Assembly: GCA_937893605.1 (NCBI GenBank) | Contig: CALBGG010000143.1 | Coordinates: 1-7,098, forward strand | Length of the DNA: 7,098 nucleotides | Source: an uncultured Clostridia bacterium | GTDB taxonomy: Bacteria > Bacillota > Clostridia > Oscillospirales > Oscillospiraceae | Direction: 5' to 3' | Shown: in pieces, positions 1-5,856 of the stretch | Numbering within the stretch: the first letter of the stretch is position 1 | Layout: each line of letters starts with the position of its first letter | Program-made: the position numbers and the translations under genes | The notes under the pieces: model-generated | The model's database searches: none | What the model was told of the DNA's origin: nothing | What the model saw: the letters and a program-made list of their open reading frames with translations, nothing else

Positions 1-1232
1 AACCACAGGCCGAACTTCATGCCCAGCTTTTCAATGCTGTCGGCAAATTCTCCGAGGCCGCCGGGCAGCTTTTTAAGATTGACATCATAGTCGCCCAGCC
101 CCGCCGTATCGCTGTCGCGTGCGCCGAACCAGCCGTCGTCAAGGACGAAAAGCTCGACGCCGATGCTTTTTGCTCTGCGTGCCAGCTTCAGGAGCTTTTC
201 ACGGTCAAATTTGAAAAAGCATGCCTCCCAGTCGTTTATGAGCACCGGGCGCTCGACGTTTTTCCATGCGCCGCGCACGATGTTATTGTTTACAAAGTCG
301 TGGAAATTCGCGCTCAGGCCGTTGAAGCCGCGCTCGGAAAAGCTCATGACCGCCTCGGGAGTTTCAAAGCTCTCACCGGGGCGCACGATCCAGTCAAAGC
401 AGTGCGGATTTATGCCGAGCTGGACGCGGACGAGATCGTGATTCGATCTTTCCACCACGCCGCAGTGATTGCCGCTGTAGACAAGATTAAAGCCCCAGGC
501 GCGGCCGAAGTCCTCGTTCGTTTGCTTTTCAGACAGCAGAAAGCCCGGATTGTGCCTGTTTGACGATGCGCCCGTTGTCGATGAGTTTACGCACATACCG
601 TACTCTACGGGGCGAACGTGCCTGTGCGTTTCCTTTATCCAGCCGCCGTCAAAGCTGTGCATCAAAAAGCCGCGGTCGGGCATATCGATACTCATGCTCA
701 TGATCCGGCGCAGGGAGATATCGCCCTCGCAGTCATTTTTTATAGCGCAGCGGCGGGATATGACGTTTGAGGCCGGGAACACCGTGTAGTAAAGCTCAAG
801 TGTGACTGCTCTGTCCCTCTCGCGCATGCGGATAATAAGCGTCTGGGCGGCGTTTTCATCGTCATACGCCGTCGGCAGGCTCTGCATGGGAACGCAGCCG
901 GAAACTATCTCGTGGCCTTCATACAGAAAGTCCGAGGAAAAGCTGCCGTCGGGCATTTTTGCCTCGATCGGCGTCTGGCGATAGTCTCCCCTGCCGACGC
1001 CCGACCATTCAAGGCAGAGATTATCGAGGCAATAGCAGTTATCGGAGGTATCATACATTACGCTGCTGCCAAGCTGGATATCATGCTTAACGCTTAAAGC
1101 CTCGGCGTCGGAAGCCTTGACGCGCTCGCCGTAATGGATATGCTCAAGATGTTTAAACTTCGTAACGCGGAATATGTAGCTCGTGCTGTCGGTGCTGAGC
1201 GCGAAAACTCCCTTGTCATATGTAATGCTCAC
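1..1232 (-). CDS. Alpha-galactosidase, GH36 family (N-terminal part, runs off left edge)
   Basis: Likely hydrolyses terminal alpha-1,6-galactose from raffinose-family oligosaccharides or melibiose. The frame is open without a stop from a GTG at 1230-1232 to base 1, giving 410 residues of a family usually about 730. Residues ~20-290 match the GH36 N-terminal beta-sandwich, including GASSNRHNP at 221-229 (usual form GASSHQHNP). The TIM barrel begins near 320, with PVLINDWEA at 329-337 and the substrate-binding LDDGWFG at 364-370, followed by the GLGDYDVNLKKLPGGL stretch at 378-393 and KFGLW at 406-410. The nucleophile Asp and the acid/base Asp lie beyond the window, so activity cannot be judged. 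GTG is chosen because AAGGGG (1240-1245, minus) sits 7 nt upstream and the first ATG in frame would remove conserved N-terminal residues. No signal peptide is seen, so it is probably cytoplasmic. It has its own promoter and lies directly downstream of a miniprotein gene. Confidence 0.93.
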   Translation of the reverse strand, partial: MSITYDKGVFALSTDSTSYIFRVTKFKHLEHIHYGERVKASDAEALSVKHDIQLGSSVMYDTSDNCYCLDNLCLEWSGVGRGDYRQTPIEAKMPDGSFSSDFLYEGHEIVSGCVPMQSLPTAYDDENAAQTLIIRMRERDRAVTLELYYTVFPASNVISRRCAIKNDCEGDISLRRIMSMSIDMPDRGFLMHSFDGGWIKETHRHVRPVEYGMCVNSSTTGASSNRHNPGFLLSEKQTNEDFGRAWGFNLVYSGNHCGVVERSNHDLVRVQLGINPHCFDWIVRPGESFETPEAVMSFSERGFNGLSANFHDFVNNNIVRGAWKNVERPVLINDWEACFFKFDREKLLKLARRAKSIGVELFVLDDGWFGARDSDTAGLGDYDVNLKKLPGGLGEFADSIEKLGMKFGLW

Positions 1233-1260
1233 CGTATCACCCCTTATTTTCAATGGTAAA

Positions 1261-1289
1261 ATTATATCATAGACGCTGCGGCCTTACAA
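1261..1289 (-). promoter_or_regulatory. Sigma-A-type promoter of the alpha-galactosidase gene
   Basis: Read on the minus strand, TTGTAA (1289-1284) is followed after 17 bp by TATAAT (1266-1261). A TG one base upstream of the hexamer makes an extended -10. The GTG start lies about 28 nt below the -10. The -35 hexamer contains the TAA stop codon of the preceding miniprotein gene. No operator palindrome is evident in the short leader. Confidence 0.7.
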
Positions 1290-1415
1290 GTCGTTCTCCT
1301 CGCCGTGCGGCGCCCTGCGCAGGCGCGATATGACCCCCCGCACGAGCGTTATGAGAAACGAAGTCGCCAGAACAAGGCCGATCGGCAGCACGGCCGCCAG
1401 AATTATCATTTTCAT
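1284..1415 (-). CDS. Small single-pass membrane protein, 43 aa, unknown function
   Basis: An ATG at 1413-1415 opens a 43-residue frame ending in TAA at 1284-1286. On the minus strand AAGGCGGTG (1429-1421) matches the ideal AAGGAGGTG at 8 of 9 bases and sits 5 nt before the ATG, which is the main reason to believe the gene. Residues 3-25 are strongly hydrophobic (MIILAAVLPIGLVLATSFLI and onward). They are followed by a basic stretch with VRGVISRLRR (25-34) and a short acidic tail, GEENDL. This suggests one membrane helix with a positively charged segment just after it. It is not a recognised family. It lies 51 bp upstream of the alpha-galactosidase start on the same strand, so readthrough could co-express the two, but the galactosidase also has its own promoter. 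A lipoprotein cysteine is absent. An unrelated chance frame is possible but less likely given the ribosome site and composition. Confidence 0.6.
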   Translation of the reverse strand: MKMIILAAVLPIGLVLATSFLITLVRGVISRLRRAPHGEENDL

Positions 1416-1473
1416 CTTATCACCGCCTTGAAGTTATCCTTTGCAGGCATAGCGCAAAAAATCCTATTAATTA

Positions 1474-1502
1474 TTGCCATTGCACGGCATTGATGATAAA
1501 AT
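1474..1502 (+). promoter_or_regulatory. Sigma-A-type promoter of the ABC-F gene
   Basis: TTGCCA (1474-1479) is separated by 17 bp from TAAAAT (1497-1502), which is preceded by TG at -1 spacing (extended -10, TGATAAAAT). Transcription would start near 1509. That excludes the possible in-frame start at 1474 and supports ATG 1534 as the true start. The region 1416-1533 is divergent and must also hold a minus-strand promoter for the miniprotein, but I could not place one convincingly. Confidence 0.7.
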
Positions 1503-1533
1503 AGATAAGATTTTTAAAAACAGAGGTAAGAAA

Positions 1534-3138
1534 ATGCTTTCAGTTAATGACCTTTCGATAAATTTCGGCGGAAACGTTCTGTTTTCGCGCGTTGATCTGC
1601 AATTTACGCCCGGCAACTGCTACGGCATAATCGGCGCAAACGGCGCCGGCAAATCGACGTTTATAAAAATTCTCTCGGGCGAGCTCGAGCCCTCGACGGG
1701 CAGCGTCACGATCGCAGCGAAAAAGCGCATGTCGGTGCTCAAGCAGAACCAGAACATGTACGACGATTATACGGTGATGGACACCGTTATCATGGGCAAT
1801 CAGCGCCTTTACGACTGCGGCAGGGAAAAGGACGCGATTTATGACAAGCCTGATTTTGACGACGCCGACGGCATACGCGCGGCCGAGCTTGAGGAGGAGT
1901 TTGCCGAGCTCGGCGGCTGGGAGGCCGAGTCCGACGCAAGCCGCATCCTTCAGGGGCTGGGCGTTTCGCCCGATTTCCACGGAACAATGATGCGCGATAT
2001 GGATCCGCGCCTCAAGGTCAAGGTACTGCTTGCCCAGGCGCTGTTCGGCTCGCCGGATATCATCCTGCTCGACGAGCCCACAAACAACCTCGACCTTGCC
2101 AGCGTCGTTTGGCTCGAGGACTTTCTCATGGATTACGAGGGCACGGTGCTCGTCGTTTCGCATGACCGATACTTCCTCAACAACGTCTGCACACACATCG
2201 TAGATATCGACTACGGCAAGATAAAAATGTACGTCGGCAACTATGACTTCTGGTACGAGTCCAGTCAGCTGATGCAGAAGCTTATAAAGGATCAGAACAA
2301 GAAGGCCGAACAGAAGATCGCCGAGCTGCAGGGCTTTATAGCTCGATTTTCGGCAAACAAGTCGAAATCCCGCCAGGCCACCAGCCGCAGGAAGCTTCTT
2401 GACAAGCTCACCGTCGAGGAGCTGCCGGCCTCCGGCAGGCGCTATCCCTGGGTCGGCTTCAAGGCTGACCGCGAGCCGGGCAAGGACAGGCTGTTCGTCA
2501 CCGAGGTCAGCAAGACCGTTGACGGCGTAAAGCTTTTAAATAATATAAGCTTCATTGTCGGCAAGGAGGATAAGATAGCCATCATCGGCAAGAACGAGCT
2601 TGCCGTTACCATGCTGTTCAAGATCCTCATGGGTGAGGAGGAGCCCGACTCCGGCACCGTAAAGTGGGGTGCGTCGACCACTCAGGCCTACTTTCCCAAG
2701 GATCACAACTCCTATTTTGAAAACTGCGACTACGACCTCATGGACTGGATGCGCCAGTTTTCCGACGACAAGCGCGAAAGCTACCTGCGCACCTTCTTAG
2801 GCCGTATGCTTTTCTCGGGCGACGATGTGTACAAGCCCGTCAAGGTGCTCTCGGGCGGTGAAAAGGTGCGCTGTATGATAAGCAAAATGATGCTCTCGGG
2901 TGCAAATGTGCTGCTGTTTGACCAGCCGACAAACCATCTTGACCTTGAAAGCATCGCGGCGCTCAATAACGGCATGGAGGCGTTTAAGTATAACATCATC
3001 TTCTCCAGCCACGACCATCAGCTCACGCAGACGGTCGCAAACCGCATAATCGAGATTACCGACGACGGCATCATCGACCGCATGTGCTCCTTCGATGAAT
3101 ACATGAATCTCACCGGCGGCACGATCCCCGAAAGATAA
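1534..3138 (+). CDS. ABC-F family ATPase, YbiT/YkpA-like, with degenerate second nucleotide-binding domain
   Basis: A 534-aa soluble protein with two ABC domains and no membrane segments, as in ABC-F proteins that bind the ribosomal E site and affect translation. Domain 1 has Walker A GANGAGKST (34-42), Walker B with DEPTNNLD (180-187) and switch His210. Its signature region is MDPRLKVKV (156-164) instead of LSGGQ. The linker (~235-310) carries the SANKSKSRQATSR segment (273-285) typical of YbiT-like proteins. Domain 2 has an intact signature LSGGEKVR (439-446) and switch His493. Its Walker A reads GKNELAVTM (352-360), with Val358 where Lys is expected, and its Walker B reads DQPTNHLD (463-470), with Gln464 replacing the catalytic Glu. 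Domain 2 should therefore hydrolyse ATP poorly or not at all. ATG 1534 is chosen for its AGAGG site at 1522-1527 and the promoter position. There is no long C-terminal extension of the antibiotic-resistance type, so a general translation role is more likely than drug protection. Confidence 0.92.
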   Translation: MLSVNDLSINFGGNVLFSRVDLQFTPGNCYGIIGANGAGKSTFIKILSGELEPSTGSVTIAAKKRMSVLKQNQNMYDDYTVMDTVIMGNQRLYDCGREKDAIYDKPDFDDADGIRAAELEEEFAELGGWEAESDASRILQGLGVSPDFHGTMMRDMDPRLKVKVLLAQALFGSPDIILLDEPTNNLDLASVVWLEDFLMDYEGTVLVVSHDRYFLNNVCTHIVDIDYGKIKMYVGNYDFWYESSQLMQKLIKDQNKKAEQKIAELQGFIARFSANKSKSRQATSRRKLLDKLTVEELPASGRRYPWVGFKADREPGKDRLFVTEVSKTVDGVKLLNNISFIVGKEDKIAIIGKNELAVTMLFKILMGEEEPDSGTVKWGASTTQAYFPKDHNSYFENCDYDLMDWMRQFSDDKRESYLRTFLGRMLFSGDDVYKPVKVLSGGEKVRCMISKMMLSGANVLLFDQPTNHLDLESIAALNNGMEAFKYNIIFSSHDHQLTQTVANRIIEITDDGIIDRMCSFDEYMNLTGGTIPER

Positions 3139-3166
3139 ACGAAAAAAATCTGCCCCGCAGTGATAT

Positions 3167-3202
3167 GTACCCCCGATGCCGGATACCCGGTATCGGGGGT
3201 AC
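3167..3202. terminator. 36-nt perfect hairpin after the ABC-F gene
   Basis: Arms GTACCCCCGATGCCGG and CCGGTATCGGGGGTAC flank a 4-nt loop (ATAC) to form 16 pairs, one of them G-U. It begins 28 nt after the ABC-F stop. There is no T tract on either side, so it is not a canonical intrinsic terminator. It may end or stabilise the transcript, or it may be the relic of an inserted element, because its right arm is continuous with the transposase-like frame that follows. Confidence 0.6.
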
Positions 3203-3260
3203 AGCTATGAGCACAAACGGATGTGCGTTGAATTATACCGCCAAGAGAAGAGGCCTCGCG
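3188..3260 (+). pseudogene. Remnant of an IS transposase N-terminus (IS3/IS150 OrfA-like), broken
   Basis: The plus frame reads RYRGYSYEHKRMCVELYRQE and then diverges. The pattern YSYE-x-K-x-x-CVELYRQ-x-K resembles the start of helix-turn-helix transposase OrfA proteins common in Clostridia, where a WPETP-like segment usually follows. Here the similarity stops after about 20 residues, at KRPRAK. The frame can be extended from an ATG at 3176 to a stop ending at 3367, but that ATG has no ribosome site and sits inside the hairpin, and the rest of the frame looks like random translation. I read it as a decayed insertion-sequence fragment, identified from memory of the family without a search. Confidence 0.4.
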
Positions 3261-3321
3261 CGAAATCGGATATAGCCATCAAAAACGCCCGATTTATCAG
3301 ACTTTTTGACGGGCGCGGCGA

Positions 3322-3355
3322 GATTTTTCGTGAAAATTTATTTTCGCAAAAAATG
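3322..3355. repeat. AT-rich imperfect inverted repeat
   Basis: ATTTTTCGTGAAAAT and ATTTTCGCAAAAAAT pair over 15 positions with one C-A mismatch and one G-U pair around a TT centre. It lies in the convergent gap between the ABC-F and DUF1232 genes. It could contribute to termination from either side, although most of its pairs are weak A-T. Confidence 0.35.
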
Positions 3356-3372
3356 TGGCGTATTTGAAGCGT

Positions 3373-3397
3373 ACAAAAAAATCACGGACTTTTTTGT
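3373..3397 (-). terminator. Possible terminator of the DUF1232 gene
   Basis: On the minus strand, starting 7 nt after the DUF1232 stop, ACAAAAAA (3397-3390) can pair with TTTTTTGT (3380-3373) around a 9-nt loop, and the 3' arm is a seven-T tract. The stem is almost all A-T, which is weak for an intrinsic terminator. A plus-strand version would end in a similar T run, so it could work in both directions. Confidence 0.35.
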
Positions 3398-3403
3398 CTG
3401 CTA

Positions 3404-3793
3404 TCAGGCTTCCTGTGTTCCCTGAGCGGCGCACCATGCGCGGTAACGGTCGAGCTCCTTGTCGATGCAAAGCTGGATTACAAGGTTTATTATAAGCGCG
3501 TCATCTATAAAGCCGAGGATTGGAACATTATCCGGGATAATATCCAGCGGGCTTACGAGATAGGCTACGATGGCAGCCGTTCCGAGCATCACGACGGCAG
3601 GAACCTTCTTGTAGCTGCCGTGATAATAAGCATGCAGCATGGATATGAGATCCTGAACATCGCCGATGGTATCGCCGATAAGAGGAATATTCGCAAGCGG
3701 ACGGAGCTTTGAGTTCGTGTTATCGAGAAAATCAAGCAGCACGCCTGTATATTTTGCAACGGCCTTTGCACCGGTTTTGATTGATATCGCCAT
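3404..3793 (-). CDS. DUF1232 (YkvA-like) small membrane protein, 129 aa
   Basis: A 129-residue protein of the DUF1232 family, whose biochemical function is unknown. The diagnostic segment is at residues 72-99: TAAIVAYLVSPLDIIPDNV followed by PILGFIDDA, matching the family core of a hydrophobic run, SPxDxIPD, a hydrophobic GxxDD, and a second hydrophobic run. Hydrophobic segments at ~64-80 and ~92-110 suggest membrane association. The preceding ~60 residues are amphipathic, with LLDFLDNTNSKLRPL at 19-33 and a PLIGDTIGDVQDLISML segment at 37-53. The start is well supported by GGAGG (minus, 3805-3801) 7 nt before the ATG. The gene stands alone, convergent with the ABC-F gene and divergent from the Na/Pi-type transporter gene, so context gives no functional hint. 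Confidence 0.85.
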   Translation of the reverse strand: MAISIKTGAKAVAKYTGVLLDFLDNTNSKLRPLANIPLIGDTIGDVQDLISMLHAYYHGSYKKVPAVVMLGTAAIVAYLVSPLDIIPDNVPILGFIDDALIINLVIQLCIDKELDRYRAWCAAQGTQEA

Positions 3794-3823
3794 AGTTCTA
3801 CCTCCAGTTAACTATTGACTATA

Positions 3824-3851
3824 ATAATAACACACTGCCCCGAATTTGCAA
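3824..3851 (-). promoter_or_regulatory. Likely promoter of the DUF1232 gene
   Basis: On the minus strand TTGCAA (3851-3846) is followed after 16 bp by TATTAT (3829-3824). The following TTATTATTATAGT run offers alternative -10 registers at larger spacing. The strong GGAGG ribosome site lies about 20 nt downstream of the hexamer. Confidence 0.5.
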
Positions 3852-3899
3852 GCATATAGCACAAATTTCGCCAATACGCGCTCTGCGCGATTTAGACAT

Positions 3900-3980
3900 T
3901 TGACGCAAATCATAAAAATGACTGGATTTTAGTCCGCTTATAAGGTATAGTTATATTGCGATAATATCGATCACAGGAGA
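3900..3980 (+). promoter_or_regulatory. Promoter region and ribosome site of the Na/Pi-cotransporter family gene
   Basis: The AT-rich stretch offers several -10 candidates: TATAGT at 3946-3951, TATATT at 3952-3957 and GATAAT at 3960-3965, the last preceded by TG. None has a good -35 at 17 bp. TTGACG at 3900-3905 is the best isolated -35-like hexamer but lacks a convincing partner. AGGAG at 3975-3979 sits only 3 nt before ATG 3983. A TTG six bases further downstream (3989) would have more usual spacing, so the exact start is slightly uncertain. Confidence 0.35.
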
Positions 3981-3982
3981 GC

Positions 3983-5752
3983 ATGGTTTTGGGGATTTCA
4001 AATGTGCTTGAGCTTTTAGGCGGCGTTGCGCTGTTCCTTTTCGGCATGGCCCTTATGGGCGACAGTTTGAAAAAGGTCGCGGGCAATAAGCTCGAGCTTA
4101 TTCTGTTCCGCCTTTCGAGCACGCCCTTGAAGGGCATTCTGCTCGGCACCGGCGTCACGGCCGTTATCCAGTCATCGTCGGCAACGTCCGTTATGGTCGT
4201 CGGCTTTGTAAACTCCGGCATGATGAAAGTGCGCCAGGCCATCGGCGTCGTCATGGGAGCAATTATCGGAACGAGCATCACCGGATGGATAATCTGCCTG
4301 TCGGATATCGGTGGCGGCGGCTCCTCTGACTGGCTTGAGCTTTTATCGACCGACACGCTCACGGCGATCATCGCAGTTGTCGGCATCATCCTGCGCATGT
4401 TCTGCGCCGGCCCGGCGAAAAAACATGTGGGCGAAATAATGCTCGGCTTTGCTGTCTTGATGTTCGGCATGAAGGCCATGAGCAGCGCTGTATACGATCT
4501 GCGCTCGAACGAAGCGTTTATAAGCATGCTCACGACATTTTCAAATCCGCTTTTGGGTATCGCACTCGGCATTGTATTCACGAGCGTTATCCAAAGCGCA
4601 TCGGCCGCCGTCGGTATTCTTCAGGCGCTGGCCGTCACCGGCGCGATACGCTTTGACATCGCGCTTCCCATTATCATGGGTATCGCCATCGGCGCCGCCG
4701 TTCCCGTTCTTCTGTCCGCCCTCGGCGCAAGCGCCGACGGTAAGCGCACGGCGCTGTCGTATCTGATGGTGGACGCCCTCGGTGTTATACTGTTCAGCAT
4801 AATTTTCTATACCTTGAACACTGTCTGCGATTTTGCGTTCATGTCTACGACCATGACGACTGTGAGCATTGCTCTTATGAACACGGTCTTCCGCTTTGTC
4901 ATCGTTCTGATGCTCGCGCCGTTTATCTCTCTGCTTGAAAAGATCTGCAATATCATTATCAAGGATAAGCCCGAGGACGCTGCCGTTTTGGAGGACTTCG
5001 ACAGGCTTGAGGAGCGCTTCCTCGACCATCCCGCGCTCGCAGTCGAGCAGAGCCGCCTTACCGTAAACTCCATGGCAAAAAAGGCGCGCGAGAACCTGTT
5101 TGACGCCTTCGCGCTCATAGGCAATTACTCCGACGAGGGCTTCCGGCACGTCACCGACACCGAGGATATCGTCGATAAATACGAGGATAGGCTCGGAACA
5201 TATCTCATACATATCACAAGCCGCGAATTAAACTCCGAGCAGAACGAGGCCGTCGGCAAATACCTGCACACGATAAACGACTTCGAGCGTATCTCCGACC
5301 ATGCGCTCAACGTCGCTGAGTGCGCGCAGGAGCTGCACGAGAAGGGGATCATATTCTCGACAGACGGCGCAAGAGAGGTAAATGTTCTCATCTCCGCAGT
5401 CACCGAGGTCATTAACACCGCAATAGACGCGTTCTGCAACAACGATCTTGAAAACGCCTACCGCGTCGAGCCGCTTGAGGAGCTTATAGACAATCTCTGC
5501 GACGAGATGAAGCTGCACCACATCGACCGTCTGCAAAAGGGCATATGCACCTTAAGTCACGGCTTCGTGTTCAACGACCTGCTCACGAACCTCGAGCGCA
5601 TCTCCGACCACTGCTCCAACATCGCCGTCGCGCTCATAGAGCTTGAGTCCGACAGCTTCGATACGCACGAATATATTAGCAGCCTCATCGAGGTGCGCTC
5701 GCACTGCTTCGATGAGTATTACGCGGAATACAGCAAGAAATTCGCGCTGTAA
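3983..5752 (+). CDS. Na/Pi-cotransporter (NptA/PNaS) family protein with C-terminal PhoU-like domain
   Basis: A 589-aa inner-membrane protein likely to import phosphate with sodium, or to export it as some bacterial members do; direction and substrate cannot be read from sequence. Residues ~8-320 hold about eight hydrophobic helices arranged as two inverted repeats. The first repeat carries the family hallmark QSSSATS (63-69) after GTGVTAVI. The second carries the equivalent TSVIQSASAAVG (200-211), where the SSS core is changed to SAS. GTSITGW (96-102) is another conserved element. Residues ~345-575 form a cytosolic helical domain with the two PhoU metal-site motifs NDFERISDHALN (432-443) and TNLERISDHCSN (535-546). 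Total length fits transporter-PhoU fusions, in which the PhoU part may regulate transport. A Gly/Ser-rich loop lies at 108-115. The gene is monocistronic, ending at a long inverted repeat. Confidence 0.92.
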   Translation: MVLGISNVLELLGGVALFLFGMALMGDSLKKVAGNKLELILFRLSSTPLKGILLGTGVTAVIQSSSATSVMVVGFVNSGMMKVRQAIGVVMGAIIGTSITGWIICLSDIGGGGSSDWLELLSTDTLTAIIAVVGIILRMFCAGPAKKHVGEIMLGFAVLMFGMKAMSSAVYDLRSNEAFISMLTTFSNPLLGIALGIVFTSVIQSASAAVGILQALAVTGAIRFDIALPIIMGIAIGAAVPVLLSALGASADGKRTALSYLMVDALGVILFSIIFYTLNTVCDFAFMSTTMTTVSIALMNTVFRFVIVLMLAPFISLLEKICNIIIKDKPEDAAVLEDFDRLEERFLDHPALAVEQSRLTVNSMAKKARENLFDAFALIGNYSDEGFRHVTDTEDIVDKYEDRLGTYLIHITSRELNSEQNEAVGKYLHTINDFERISDHALNVAECAQELHEKGIIFSTDGAREVNVLISAVTEVINTAIDAFCNNDLENAYRVEPLEELIDNLCDEMKLHHIDRLQKGICTLSHGFVFNDLLTNLERISDHCSNIAVALIELESDSFDTHEYISSLIEVRSHCFDEYYAEYSKKFAL

Positions 5753-5756
5753 ATGC

Positions 5757-5804
5757 TGTAAATAACACTTATGCCGCCCTTAGGCGGCATAAGTGTTATT
5801 TACA
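5757..5804. terminator. 22-bp perfect inverted repeat, likely bidirectional terminator
   Basis: Arms 5757-5778 and 5783-5804 are exact reverse complements around a CTTA loop. The core is GCCGCC/GGCGGC, and the outer part is A/T-rich and ends in TGTTATTTACA. It starts 4 nt after the transporter stop codon. It lacks a pure T tract, but the A-rich and T-rich outer arms could act as one in both orientations. Its last six bases (TTTACA) also form the -35 box of the next gene. Confidence 0.7.
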
Positions 5805-5827
5805 AGTGTTCTTTCGGGTGATATACT
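5799..5827 (+). promoter_or_regulatory. Sigma-A-type promoter of the EamA permease gene
   Basis: TTTACA (5799-5804) is followed after 17 bp by TATACT (5822-5827), preceded by TG one base upstream (extended -10). The start site would be near 5834, about 23 nt before the ATG. The -35 box is the distal end of the upstream inverted repeat, so terminator and promoter are overlaid. Confidence 0.7.
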
Positions 5828-5856
5828 GAAAAATCATTTATTGGGGAGAACCGCGT

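Noticed and set aside
529..576. A suspected frameshift in the alpha-galactosidase near GASSNRHNP
   Set aside because: Re-reading the minus strand codon by codon showed YGMCVNSSTTGASSNRHNP continuous in one frame. The apparent break came from my own miscopy, and the frame is open throughout.
1474..1533. A 20-residue N-terminal extension of the ABC-F protein from a TTG at 1474
   Set aside because: The TTG is part of the -35 box, the predicted transcript starts near 1509, no ribosome site precedes it, and homologues begin at the MLSVNDLSINFGG position.
1540..2196. A 218-residue open frame antisense to the ABC-F gene
   Set aside because: It lies wholly inside a strongly supported gene, its product has no domain pattern, and it reflects GC-skewed codon use of the sense gene.
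3150..3160. CTGC-CCC-GCAG hairpin just after the ABC-F stop
   Set aside because: A 4-bp stem is expected by chance and is overshadowed by the 16-bp hairpin that follows.
3877..3889. CGCGC-TCT-GCGCG mini-palindrome between the DUF1232 and transporter genes
   Set aside because: Only 5 bp with a 3-nt loop and no T tract. It is too short to call an operator or terminator without conservation data.
4541..5212. Long antisense frames opposite the Na/Pi-type transporter (also 3910-4581)
   Set aside because: Their translations have no recognisable features or ribosome sites and mirror the codon bias of the transporter gene.
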